A stretch of 38,580 bases of DNA from contig CAIQIQ010000144.1 in the NCBI GenBank assembly GCA_903871935.1, positions 1 to 38,580 on the forward strand. The letters are read 5' to 3'. Under the pieces are notes generated by a model that saw nothing but the letters and a program-made list of their open reading frames with translations, was not told the origin of the DNA and made no database searches. The DNA comes from an uncultured Phycisphaerales bacterium (GTDB lineage Bacteria > Planctomycetota > Phycisphaerae > Tepidisphaerales > Tepidisphaeraceae). The translations under genes and the position numbers were made by a program. Positions 8,045 through 15,460 of this stretch are shown here, in pieces. Within the stretch, counting starts at the first letter, position 1. Each line of letters opens with the position of its first letter.

Positions 8045-8569
8045 ATGAGCAAAAAACGCACCTCGGTAAAGACTAGAGTGAAGGCCGCCAGCGCTGTCGC
8101 GGGCAGCCCGATGAACACCGATCTGCTTCAGCAGATCGTCAAACTGATGTCCGCGAACGACCTGAACATGGTTGATCTGCGCGATGGGGAAAAGCGGGTC
8201 ATCCTCCGTCGTGGCGCCGTTCCCGTCCCGATGCATATGTCGATGTCGGCACCCCAGCATGCAGTACACGCTTCCCCGATGCCGGTGCCCATGCACGCAA
8301 CGATCGTGGAGAAACCCGACGAGGATGCCAGCCTGGTCGCGATCAAGAGCCCGATGGTGGGCACGTTCTATTCATCGCCTTCTCCTGATGCCAAGCCGTT
8401 CGTCTCCGTTGGCTCTTCGGTGTCCGACGACACCGACGTCTGCATCATCGAAGCCATGAAAGTGTTCAACAACATCAAGGCCGAGTGCCGCGGCACGATT
8501 GCCAAGGTGCTGATTAACAATGGTCAGACGGTCGAATTCGGCCAGACCCTGTTCCTCGTGAAGCCGTAA
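8045..8569 (+). CDS. accB: Biotin carboxyl carrier protein of acetyl-CoA carboxylase
   Basis: The protein has 174 residues with the BCCP layout. A short N-terminal domain (about 23-56, 'LLQQIVKLMSANDLNMVDL') is followed by a Met/Pro/His-rich flexible linker (about 58-90) and a biotinyl domain (about 97-173). The biotinylated lysine is K139 in EAMKV, and the 'thumb' KSPMVGTFYSSPSPDAKPF is present. AccB carries CO2 on biotin between biotin carboxylase and the carboxyltransferase in the first step of fatty-acid synthesis. Residues 1-22 are a basic extension; an internal Met at residue 23 (8111) matches the usual family start, so the true start could be there. The gene sits between the peptidase and accC on the same strand. 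Confidence 0.95.
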   Translation: MSKKRTSVKTRVKAASAVAGSPMNTDLLQQIVKLMSANDLNMVDLRDGEKRVILRRGAVPVPMHMSMSAPQHAVHASPMPVPMHATIVEKPDEDASLVAIKSPMVGTFYSSPSPDAKPFVSVGSSVSDDTDVCIIEAMKVFNNIKAECRGTIAKVLINNGQTVEFGQTLFLVKP

Positions 8570-8588
8570 GACAGAGGTGGAAAGGCAG

Positions 8589-8642
8589 AAGGATGAACCT
8601 TTTCCGTTCGTTTTCATCCTTCATCCTTCACCCTTCATCCTT
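8589..8642. repeat. Heptanucleotide tandem repeat (TTCATCC)n with inverted flank, accB-accC spacer
   Basis: Four successive 7-mers, TTCATCC TTCATCC TTCACCC TTCATCC, occupy 8613-8640. Just upstream, AAGGATGAA (8589-8597) is the exact complement of TTCATCCTT at 8613-8621, so the accB-accC transcript could fold a 9-bp hairpin with a 15-nt loop here. No T-run follows, so this is not a standard terminator. It resembles heptamer arrays at four other sites in the window. Confidence 0.75.
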
Positions 8643-8654
8643 AGCCAATAACGC

Positions 8655-10001
8655 ATGTTCACAAAGATCCTCATAGCCAATCGCGGCGAAATCGCTCTTC
8701 GCATCATCCGCGCGTGCAGGGAAATGGGTATCCAGACGGCGGTGGTCTACTCCACCGCCGACCGCGATGCCGCATATCTGACATTCGCCGATCAGGCGAT
8801 TTGCATCGGCGAAGCGTCTCCCGCCGAGAGTTATCTCAATATCCCGCGGATCATTTCCGCTGCCGAAGTTGCCGATGTCCAGGCAATCCATCCCGGCTAC
8901 GGTTTCCTTGCTGAAAACGCCCATTTCGCCGAGGTCTGCCGTTCATGCAAGATCGAGTTCATCGGTCCGCCGGCATCTGCGATGGCTGCCGTTGGCGACA
9001 AGGTTGAGTGCAAGCGCCTGGCGAAGCGGGCAAAAGTGCCCACGGTGCCGGGCTCTGAAGGCGCGATCGACGATGAGAAGATGGCTCTGAAACTGGCGGA
9101 GCAGATTGGCTACCCCATCATCATCAAAGCCGCTGCCGGCGGCGGCGGCCGCGGTATGCGCGTCGCCCATAACGATGTTTCGCTCCGCGCTGGCCTTAAG
9201 TCTGCCCAGTTGGAAGCCGAAAATGCTTTCAAGAACTCGACGGTCTATATCGAGAAGTATGTCGAGCAAGGCCGGCATGTCGAAGTCCAAATCATCGCTG
9301 ACTCACACGGCAACGCCGTTCATCTCTGGGAGCGCGATTGCTCGCTGCAGCGGCGGCATCAGAAACTCGTGGAAGAATCGCCCTCGCCGGCTCTATCCCC
9401 CCAGGTCCGGGAGGAACTGTGCACCGCGGCCGTCCGCCTGATAAAAGCCGCCGGCTACCAGAATGCAGGCACCGTGGAGTTCCTGGTCGATCAGAACCAG
9501 AAATACTACCTCCTCGAGGTCAACGCCCGCATTCAGGTTGAGCATCCAGTGACCGAAACTGTTACCGGCATCGACCTGATCAAGGAGCAGATTCGTATTG
9601 CCGCGGGTTTGCCGCTCTCTTTCAAGCAGAAAGACATCAAGCAGATCGGCCACGCGATTGAGTGCCGCATTAATGCGGAGGATCCAGCCCGCAACTTTGC
9701 GCCCCAGCCCGGCACCATCCAGGAATTGCGCGTGCCTGGCGGGCCAGGCGTGCGTCTGGACTCACACGTTTACGCCGGTTACCGCATCCCCCCCAACTAT
9801 GATTCGATGATCGGCAAACTGATCGTGCACGGCGCCACTCGCACCGAAGCAATTGCACGGATGAAGCGGGCTCTGTCTGAGTTCCACATCTCTCCGATCC
9901 GCACGACCATCCCCTTGCACCTGCAAATCATGGATAACCAGAATTTCCTCGCCGGCAAGGTGGACACCGGCTTCATCGAACGGGTGCTGTTGGCGAAGTA
10001 G
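8655..10001 (+). CDS. accC: Biotin carboxylase subunit of acetyl-CoA carboxylase
   Basis: The protein has 448 residues, the normal length for the family, and a complete ATP-grasp fold. The N-terminal domain begins 'MFTKILIANRGEIALRIIRA'. The glycine-rich ATP loop GGGGRGM is at 162-168, the 'ERDCSLQRRHQK' strand is at 226-237, and the catalytic 'EVNARIQVEHPVTE' is at 288-301. R292 and E296 fall at the same positions as in the E. coli enzyme. It carboxylates biotin on AccB using ATP and bicarbonate. It lies 85 bp after accB; the spacer is a heptamer-repeat hairpin. No Shine-Dalgarno sequence precedes the ATG. The carboxyltransferase genes accA and accD are not in the window. Confidence 0.97.
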   Translation: MFTKILIANRGEIALRIIRACREMGIQTAVVYSTADRDAAYLTFADQAICIGEASPAESYLNIPRIISAAEVADVQAIHPGYGFLAENAHFAEVCRSCKIEFIGPPASAMAAVGDKVECKRLAKRAKVPTVPGSEGAIDDEKMALKLAEQIGYPIIIKAAAGGGGRGMRVAHNDVSLRAGLKSAQLEAENAFKNSTVYIEKYVEQGRHVEVQIIADSHGNAVHLWERDCSLQRRHQKLVEESPSPALSPQVREELCTAAVRLIKAAGYQNAGTVEFLVDQNQKYYLLEVNARIQVEHPVTETVTGIDLIKEQIRIAAGLPLSFKQKDIKQIGHAIECRINAEDPARNFAPQPGTIQELRVPGGPGVRLDSHVYAGYRIPPNYDSMIGKLIVHGATRTEAIARMKRALSEFHISPIRTTIPLHLQIMDNQNFLAGKVDTGFIERVLLAK

Positions 10002-10007
10002 GCCTGG

Positions 10008-10080
10008 TGATTATTGAGTATTCCGTAACAACAGGGAACCCATTGGACGTCGCTGACTGTTACGGAATGATCAATAATCA
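10008..10080. repeat. Imperfect palindrome (22-bp arms) after accC, ACGGAATGA..CAATAATCA family
   Basis: The left arm (10008-10029) and right arm (10059-10080) are reverse complements over 22 bp with two mismatches, separated by a 29-nt loop. The arm core ACGGAATGATCAATAATCA (10062-10080) recurs with a single change at 12792-12810, so this is a dispersed repeat rather than a gene-specific terminator. It is AT-rich compared with its surroundings. It could still act as a transcription stop between accC and the next gene, which starts 7 bp later. Confidence 0.75.
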
Positions 10081-10086
10081 ATACAT

Positions 10087-10563
10087 ATGCCATCCGACCC
10101 ATCCCAACCCATCTTCGCCTACACCGAACGCCTGCCTCAGGTGAAGCGAGTCCTCCACCTCTTCCCCGACCGTGTGGAGATCGCCGCGAAATGGACACTG
10201 GGCAAGGACTACAAATCGACCGTTCGTCTGGATGGCCTGACACCCCAATTCAAGCTGCACACCCTCCGCAATCGGTGGTTCAAGCGGTCGATCATGATCG
10301 GTTCACTGGCGGTCGCGGTCGCAGTGGTCTTCGCGCGCGGCGAATATCCCGACTGGGTCAAGCATAACGCGCCGCTGGCATGGGCCATTGCCGGCGTCTG
10401 CGCGATCGTGGCGTTTCGCAGTCTCCGCAAGCGGAGATACGCGCGTTTCTCCCGCAAGGATGGCTCTCCTGGCCTTGATGTCTTTGATGCCGGCCCCGAT
10501 CGCGCCCGCTTTGATGAGTTTCTCCGCGAGATCCAGAAGTGCATCCGACGATCGGATCGCTGA
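10087..10563 (+). CDS. Hypothetical membrane protein with two transmembrane helices
   Basis: This 158-residue protein has a soluble N-terminal part (about 1-65, beta-rich, 'LHLFPDRVEIAAKWTLGKDY'). Two closely spaced hydrophobic helices follow at about 69-85 and 97-112, then a basic cytoplasmic tail ('RKRRYARFSRKDG', acidic 'FDEFLREIQKCIRR' at the end). The short helix pair between two soluble parts resembles small PH-like membrane proteins, but I do not recognise a family. It begins 7 bp after the palindromic repeat and has no Shine-Dalgarno sequence. It may be the last gene of the accBC transcript or have its own start. Convergent with the 70-residue gene that follows. Confidence 0.65.
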   Translation: MPSDPSQPIFAYTERLPQVKRVLHLFPDRVEIAAKWTLGKDYKSTVRLDGLTPQFKLHTLRNRWFKRSIMIGSLAVAVAVVFARGEYPDWVKHNAPLAWAIAGVCAIVAFRSLRKRRYARFSRKDGSPGLDVFDAGPDRARFDEFLREIQKCIRRSDR

Positions 10564-10633
10564 AACAGCAGCGACCGACGACAATACAATCGAGTAAACA
10601 CGCCCCCCGCCCGCCCGCAGTCCAAGTGGACCC

Positions 10634-10846
10634 CTATGCCTGTGCCTGATAGGCAACCAGGCAGACACCAAGGTCACGCTCGGCCTGCTGAAGTAACTGG
10701 ACCTGCTGCGGTGTAAGCTGCGCTGGCGCTGCTGGCTTCTCGTAGGCCACCACATATACATGGCCCAGGGCTTTCTCCACAGCCTCCACTTTCGCTACCT
10801 CAGGCGGGGCAAGGTGAGCAACTGCCGGTTTTGGCAATGCGGTCAT
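10634..10846 (-). CDS. 70-residue hypothetical protein
   Basis: The ORF from the ATG at 10846 is preceded by AAGGAG at good spacing (about 7 nt), one of the clearest ribosome sites in the window, so translation is likely. The protein is Ala/Pro/Gln/Val-rich with no membrane helix. A predicted amphipathic helix ('TPQQVQLLQQAERDL') sits in the second half, followed by 'GVCLVAYQAQA'. I recognise no family. Convergent to the membrane-protein gene on its 3' side; its 5' side faces the 3' end of the 501-residue gene on the same strand, 82 bp away. Confidence 0.55.
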   Translation of the reverse strand: MTALPKPAVAHLAPPEVAKVEAVEKALGHVYVVAYEKPAAPAQLTPQQVQLLQQAERDLGVCLVAYQAQA

Positions 10847-10928
10847 GAGTATCTCCTTAATGGATCATTGTAGGAATCGCGGGCGTAAGCGGGCAACGCA
10901 CAATCTCGGCCCCCGCATTCGATCCCCC

Positions 10929-12434
10929 TTACGCGAACTCCCCCCGCACCCTTTCCACCATCTCTTCCAGCCGCGCTCGCGACTGCAGCGTATACGGCAA
11001 TTCGCGGTCGAACATGATCTGATCCTCCGCATGGCGTTGCCGCGCCTCATTCAGCCGCCTTTGGAAGTCTTCCATGCGCGGATCGGTCTCTTGCGCTGCG
11101 CTCAGGTCGCGATGCATCTGTGAATAAAGCACCGCCCGCTGTGCCGATCGTCTGGGCGCCAGCGCGATCTGCTTGACCAGATCCATCTTCCGCTCGCCAA
11201 GCAGCCCATGTCGCAGCGCCCGCCCTTCGCGGCTCAGACACTCCATGCATGTCCGTTCGCGATCCGCGGCCGGCGGGAAGAACATCGTCGCTGTTGCTAC
11301 CGCGAACGCCGGCGGCGCGATCCCATACCATGACCGCAGCACCTGGTCGGTCACCTGGTCATACATCGCCCCGCCGATTCCATGCACAAACTGATCCACC
11401 ACCGCCAGGCGCAGGAAACTGGTCAGCGTCAGGGCCCGTGGAGCCAGCCGCAGCCCACACTGTGACAGAAAGCCCATCAGCCTCTCGGCCGCCAGAAATC
11501 CGTCTTTCTCGCTTCTGTCGAATCGATACTCCCCTGCCTCACATTGCAGCGTCCAGGCATCGCCATCGCGCACAAGCCCTGCCCGCTTGCGCGAGCCATC
11601 ACGCAGATCATCCAGCCAGAACGGAACTTCGCATGCATCCGCCTGGACCTCCAGGTCTGGCATCGGCCGGCCGGGTGAAGCAATCCCATACGCCTTCCGG
11701 AACTCCCTCAACGCGGCGTTATACTTCGCCGCATACTCATCAGCACGGGTGCAGATATCGTACACGAACACGCCATAGCCCGCCGTACGCCACATCGGTG
11801 ATGCCAGCAGCGCTCCATGGCGCATATCCAGGGAACGATCCACTGCGTGTAGAGCTTTCGTGATCGCCCCGGGCAGATCATCGGATCCACCCTTCGCCAA
11901 AGTATCGAAGAACGGCGCCCAGGCCGGCTCATACCCCCAGCCAGCCGCGGCCGCACGAGCCTCGCCATATACACTCTCGACATACGCCGCTTCGGGCGCG
12001 CGCACCAATCCCGACCATCGCACCTTGGAACTCGACGGATCATCGGTTATCGGCCGGCCACCGCCGGGCCAATGGTAGACCAGGTGCTTGGGAGCATCCG
12101 TGTCTACCGCGAAGTGCAGGGCGGCCGCCCCAATCCGCCGGGCCGCGGAATCGATTGCCGCATTCTTGATCCACACCCCAGGATGATGCAACTCTGTCTG
12201 GTGCCCGGTGGCGATCAGAGGCATGTGATCTTCGCTATGGCCCAGCCAGCGCCGCATCCATCCGCGCAGCTTGCGCAGTGGCACCCCATGGATGATTGCC
12301 TCCGACCCGCGCAGCACGCCGTGGCTTTCCCACACGTTGCGCAGCATCTGCCTCGGCTCCGGCCAGATCAGCATCTCACGGTCTGCCTTCGGAGCCACGA
12401 GTTTCGGGTGTTCTTGCCCTGTCACAGCCTGCAT
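10929..12434 (-). CDS. Conserved-looking hypothetical protein, 501 residues
   Basis: The open frame extends upstream to 12818, but residues before M129 of that frame read as low-complexity Arg/Pro junk and overlap another gene, so I start at the ATG at 12434 (501 residues). An alternative in-frame ATG is at 12374. The N-terminal third contains 'LIATGHQTELHHPGVWIKN' and 'HFAVDTDAPKHLVYHWPGGG', a pattern faintly like the N-terminal part of the bacillithiol ligase BshC ('TGQQ...'). A helical C-terminus (about 410-501) is Arg/Glu-rich ('LNEARQRHAEDQIMFDRELP'). A pair of cysteines, 'RTCMECLSREGRALRHG', suggests possible metal binding. I cannot assign a function. No signal peptide is seen, so it should be cytoplasmic. 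Confidence 0.72.
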   Translation of the reverse strand: MQAVTGQEHPKLVAPKADREMLIWPEPRQMLRNVWESHGVLRGSEAIIHGVPLRKLRGWMRRWLGHSEDHMPLIATGHQTELHHPGVWIKNAAIDSAARRIGAAALHFAVDTDAPKHLVYHWPGGGRPITDDPSSSKVRWSGLVRAPEAAYVESVYGEARAAAAGWGYEPAWAPFFDTLAKGGSDDLPGAITKALHAVDRSLDMRHGALLASPMWRTAGYGVFVYDICTRADEYAAKYNAALREFRKAYGIASPGRPMPDLEVQADACEVPFWLDDLRDGSRKRAGLVRDGDAWTLQCEAGEYRFDRSEKDGFLAAERLMGFLSQCGLRLAPRALTLTSFLRLAVVDQFVHGIGGAMYDQVTDQVLRSWYGIAPPAFAVATATMFFPPAADRERTCMECLSREGRALRHGLLGERKMDLVKQIALAPRRSAQRAVLYSQMHRDLSAAQETDPRMEDFQRRLNEARQRHAEDQIMFDRELPYTLQSRARLEEMVERVRGEFA

Positions 12435-12540
12435 CGTGCACAATACTACGCGAAACCCCTCCCTGATGTCACATCCAAGATGCTCCGCATGCCGTGCGCA
12501 GCACACGCTTGGAACAAGTGGTGGCAACAGCCATCTTCGT

Positions 12541-12581
12541 ACTCCGTTTTCGCCGGAAACGGAGTCCCTGGAACTGCCAGG
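12541..12581. other. Two consecutive hairpins between small membrane gene and 501-aa gene
   Basis: ACTCCGTTT (12541-12549) and AAACGGAGT (12557-12565) form a perfect 9-bp stem with a 7-nt loop. Directly after, CCTGG (12567-12571) and CCAGG (12577-12581) form a 5-bp stem. They lie 3 bp beyond the stop of the 43-residue gene on the minus strand, where a terminator would sit, but no T-run follows on that strand. Confidence 0.5.
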
Positions 12582-12583
12582 CC

Positions 12584-12715
12584 TTAGCTGAATTGCAGGT
12601 CGCCCGGGTAGTCGGGGGCGTGGTGGTGCGGCCGATGATGCCAGAGGAACGCCGCGCCGTACCACAGGCCGGCCCCGATGAGCACCAGAGCGTAGAGCCC
12701 AATGACGATGCTCAT
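12584..12715 (-). CDS. 43-residue single-span membrane peptide
   Basis: The ATG at 12715 is preceded by GAGGAGGAGTT, a strong ribosome site, so I start here rather than at the upstream in-frame ATG (12811). The peptide starts MSIVIGLYALVLIGAGLWYG, one transmembrane helix, and continues with a His-rich cytosolic or periplasmic tail ('HHRPHHHAPDYPGDLQFS'). The histidine cluster suggests possible metal contact, but no family is recognised. Downstream lie two hairpins; upstream is the second copy of the ACGGAATGA repeat. Confidence 0.65.
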   Translation of the reverse strand: MSIVIGLYALVLIGAGLWYGAAFLWHHRPHHHAPDYPGDLQFS

Positions 12716-12787
12716 AACTCCTCCTCTCACCCAATTGTAGCATCGCCAGTGCCCGCCACGCCGGGGCCGAATGTATGCCCCCGTCTT

Positions 12788-12828
12788 CTTCACGGAATGA
12801 CCAATAATCACTGTTCAAATCCGTGAAG
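12788..12828. repeat. Second copy of the ACGGAATGA..CAATAATCA repeat, with a 9-bp stem
   Basis: CTTCACGGA (12788-12796) and TCCGTGAAG (12820-12828) form a perfect 9-bp stem. The loop carries the shared core: ACGGAATGACCAATAATCA at 12792-12810 matches the right arm of the palindrome at 10062-10080 at 18 of 19 positions. Both copies are intergenic, 2.7 kb apart. Confidence 0.7.
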
Positions 12829-12868
12829 GAAAATATACACCCCAGCAGATGGGCTTTTCACATGGGGC

Positions 12869-13612
12869 TTAGAAGTCGCCCGCCGCTGAACTCAGGCGGA
12901 AATACCACACCAGGAACGCGACCAGTCCGCCCAGCAAGGGAAGACACAGCACCATCGACGCCAGCACACTCAGCGAATCGGTTTGGACAATCGCCACGGT
13001 CAGCGCCACTAATACAAGCACGCAGAGCCCGATAATGGCTGGCGTCCACCGCGACCGTTTTACTTTTACTACGGCCACGGCATCCGGTTGTGGTACCAGG
13101 CGTGACAGTGGCCATCCGGAATTACGCAAGGTCGCTTCGGCGTCCCCGGGCGCAATCTTCCCGCAGCGGACCCTGATCAGCCGATAAGGGGAAGCGAATT
13201 CGATGTCGGAGGTGAACGGAACCAGCGCGACCGTGCCCACCTCATCGCGCAGAAGCACGCTCACCTGGCAAGGTTTCTTTACCAGCATCTTCCAGGAAGG
13301 TTCTGAGGTAATGGCGCCGGGGATATCTGCGTACTCGATGGTCAGAAGTTCCTTCGAGCACATGGATAGGTTCATGTCCGAGGAGACGCCCGCCATGCTC
13401 AGCCCCTCATGTGTCTTGATTTCCCTGATCAGATACAGCGCATCCCCGGACGCGATCGCCGGCCCCGACCACGCATCGTCGCCCACGGTGAAACTGTCGC
13501 CGATCTGGAAGAAGAAAGGCGTTTTCTGGTCGGAGCAAAGCGATTGCCGTCGCTTCATCGCGGCTACAAGCGGTGTGACATCAATAGCTGACCGGGGGCT
13601 CGCTTGAGTCAT
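12869..13612 (-). CDS. Hypothetical membrane protein with C-terminal helix pair
   Basis: This 247-residue protein has a soluble, beta-rich N-terminal part of about 185 residues. It ends with two hydrophobic helices (about 190-209 and 214-239), so it is membrane-anchored by its C-terminus. The start is supported by AGAGG about 7 nt upstream of the ATG at 13612. The soluble part contains several cysteines and a segment 'PYRLIRVRCGKIAPGDAEA' but no motif I recognise. It lies between the second palindromic repeat and a heptamer-repeat spacer. No neighbour indicates its role. Confidence 0.7.
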   Translation of the reverse strand: MTQASPRSAIDVTPLVAAMKRRQSLCSDQKTPFFFQIGDSFTVGDDAWSGPAIASGDALYLIREIKTHEGLSMAGVSSDMNLSMCSKELLTIEYADIPGAITSEPSWKMLVKKPCQVSVLLRDEVGTVALVPFTSDIEFASPYRLIRVRCGKIAPGDAEATLRNSGWPLSRLVPQPDAVAVVKVKRSRWTPAIIGLCVLVLVALTVAIVQTDSLSVLASMVLCLPLLGGLVAFLVWYFRLSSAAGDF

Positions 13613-13719
13613 ATCTTGACCTCTAAGCCCTCCGACGCAGCTGAGCTTACTTGCCCAGGCCGATGCACCGCAAGCATATTCCCCGCCGTCTGTAATCCGG
13701 TTTACGCCGTTCCAGCCTC

Positions 13720-13747
13720 AATCCAGAATCCCGAATCCTGAATCCCG
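13720..13747. repeat. Heptanucleotide tandem repeat (AATCCNG)n
   Basis: Four consecutive 7-mers read AATCCAG, AATCCCG, AATCCTG, AATCCCG. They lie in the 170-bp spacer between the 247-residue membrane gene and the PilT-like gene. The period equals that of the arrays at 8613, 30539, 30655 and 30722, although the heptamer differs. Confidence 0.75.
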
Positions 13748-13782
13748 AGTGCATTCTCCGCTTTGTCTTCTCCCCTCACACC

Positions 13783-14826
13783 TCACGACCGCTCGCGCAG
13801 AGCCGCGATGGCCGCCTCTCCCGCACCCGTTTCCACCTGACCCTCCCGCATCAGCCTCCGGATATCCTCTGCCAGATCACGACAGCCATGAGGCATCTTT
13901 CCCGCAACCAGCGGCTGTCCCTCCGCGATCCTGCGCCGCACCTCGCCATCCAGCACCAGTACGCCATACGCCGCCACCTTGCCCCTGCCTCCTGCACCCG
14001 GCAGAAGCACCTGCGCCTCTACGCACCGCAGCACATTTGCGAGATTCCGCCGAAAACCCGCCTGCTCCTCAACTGCTTGCGAACCAATCAGCCGCTGTAA
14101 TGCTTCCTCCGGTGTGGCGGCATGGACCTGCGTAATCACCAGGTGTCCCATCTGCGCTGCCGTTACGCATGCCAGCACCTCCGCCGGCGTCCGCAGTTCC
14201 GCCACGAACAGAACATCCAGATCCTGAGCTGTCGCCGCGATCATCCCTGACGCCGTATCCGGCACGTCCACTCCCACCTCTCGCTGCTGCACAATCGCTC
14301 GCTTCGGCCGCAAGATGTAATTGATCGGATCTTCGACAGTGCACAGATGCATGGCCCTGTTCGCGTTGATATGTTCCAGTATTGCAAAGGCCGACGTCGT
14401 CTTTCCGCTACCCACCGGCCCGGAAAATACGATCAGCCCATTAGGCGCCATCGCCGCCTCGACCACCTCCTCGGGCAGGCACAGTTCTGCCGGCGTCATG
14501 ATCCTCCCCGGCAGCATTCCCACAACAACCGTATGCTGTCCACGGGACATCGAGATCCCCATCCGGCCGCGCAGATCGCCACAATCGCACCCCACCACGA
14601 TCTGCCCACGCTCCGTGGCCATCCGCGCCAGTCGATCCCGGCCAACCATCGCCTCGGCGATCCCCCGCACCATCTCCGCCGACAGCACCTCGCCATTGCC
14701 CCGCACCACCTCACCACCCACGCGGAACGTCAACGGCTCGCCCGGGATCATGAATAGATCCGAAGCATGCCGATTCGCCGCCTCACGCATCGCCTTCTCC
14801 AACTCCGCTGGTACCTGCGTACTCAT
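13783..14826 (-). CDS. PilT/GspE-type secretion or retraction ATPase
   Basis: The protein has 347 residues, close to PilT length, with an N-terminal PAS-like domain and a RecA-like ATPase domain. Walker A is GPVGSGKTT (136-144), the Asp box is 'TVEDPINY' (163-170), and the Walker B region 'DVLFVAELRTPAEV' keeps E210. The His box 'GHLVITQVHAATPEEALQRL' keeps H235. PilT hexamers pull back type IV pili; no pilin, PilB, PilC or secretin gene is in the window, so the pilus would have to be encoded elsewhere. Its ATG overlaps the stop of an ECF sigma-factor gene by 4 bp, so the two are translationally coupled. The C-terminal part lacks the usual AIRNLIRE-like motif by eye. Confidence 0.88.
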   Translation of the reverse strand: MSTQVPAELEKAMREAANRHASDLFMIPGEPLTFRVGGEVVRGNGEVLSAEMVRGIAEAMVGRDRLARMATERGQIVVGCDCGDLRGRMGISMSRGQHTVVVGMLPGRIMTPAELCLPEEVVEAAMAPNGLIVFSGPVGSGKTTSAFAILEHINANRAMHLCTVEDPINYILRPKRAIVQQREVGVDVPDTASGMIAATAQDLDVLFVAELRTPAEVLACVTAAQMGHLVITQVHAATPEEALQRLIGSQAVEEQAGFRRNLANVLRCVEAQVLLPGAGGRGKVAAYGVLVLDGEVRRRIAEGQPLVAGKMPHGCRDLAEDIRRLMREGQVETGAGEAAIAALRERS

Positions 14827-15407
14827 GGCCTTCTCCTTTTCTGCTCGCCGATTTCACCCATCAACCCGCTCAATTCCTGCCGCAATAATCCCCGGGCATC
14901 GTACAACCGTCGCTTCACTGTCCCCTCCGGCACCTGCAAAATGCCCGCCACCTCGCTGCACGACCGCTCATCCAGGTAATACAGCTTCACCGCCTCGCGA
15001 TTCATCACCGGCAGCGCACGCACCGCCTGGCGAACCGCCTCGGCCATCTCCTCTCCTATCGCCGCATCCAGCGGCGAACCACCCCCGTCCACCACCTCCT
15101 CGCACTCCCCCGCCCCCGCGCTGCGGCCCGGCCGCATCTTCCGCCGGCGGATATGATCACACTCCGTCCGCACAATCTGCCGCAGCCACCCCGCAAACGC
15201 CCCCGCATCGCGCAGCGACCCCAGACTCCCCACCGCGCGCATAAACGCCTGCTGCACCACATCTTCCGCAAGCTGCCCATCCCCCACCAGCGCCCGCGCA
15301 AGCTCCAACGCATACCCCCTGAACCTGCCAACAATCACCACCACCGCGGCCGCCTCTCCTCCCTTGGCCCGCTCAATCACTTCCCGCAATGTAGCGCTCG
15401 ACTCCAT
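14823..15407 (-). CDS. ECF-type RNA polymerase sigma factor
   Basis: From the ATG at 15407 the protein has 194 residues, the normal ECF size. An upstream in-frame GTG at 15470 would add 21 unusual residues and overlap the previous gene. The sigma-2 region reads 'LAEDVVQQAFMRAVGSLGSL' and 'FAGWLRQIVRTECDHIRRRK'. A low-complexity Gly-rich linker follows. The sigma-4 region reads 'LPVMNREAVKLYYLDERSCS' and 'EVAGILQVPEGTVKRRLYDA', a helix-turn-helix for the -35 box. It directs RNA polymerase to a specific regulon. No anti-sigma factor is evident unless the membrane-anchored protein just upstream serves as one; that protein shows no known anti-sigma motif. Its stop overlaps the PilT-like gene by 4 bp. 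Confidence 0.92.
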   Translation of the reverse strand: MESSATLREVIERAKGGEAAAVVVIVGRFRGYALELARALVGDGQLAEDVVQQAFMRAVGSLGSLRDAGAFAGWLRQIVRTECDHIRRRKMRPGRSAGAGECEEVVDGGGSPLDAAIGEEMAEAVRQAVRALPVMNREAVKLYYLDERSCSEVAGILQVPEGTVKRRLYDARGLLRQELSGLMGEIGEQKRRRP

Positions 15408-15460
15408 GCCTTTATCTGTATAGACCCACCATAAGCCCGCCCCGTTCGCCCTGATCGTGA

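Noticed and set aside
12435..12818. N-terminal extension of the 501-residue protein up to 12818
   Set aside because: The extension overlaps the 43-residue gene on the same strand, which has its own strong ribosome site, and reads as Arg/Pro-rich non-coding translation.
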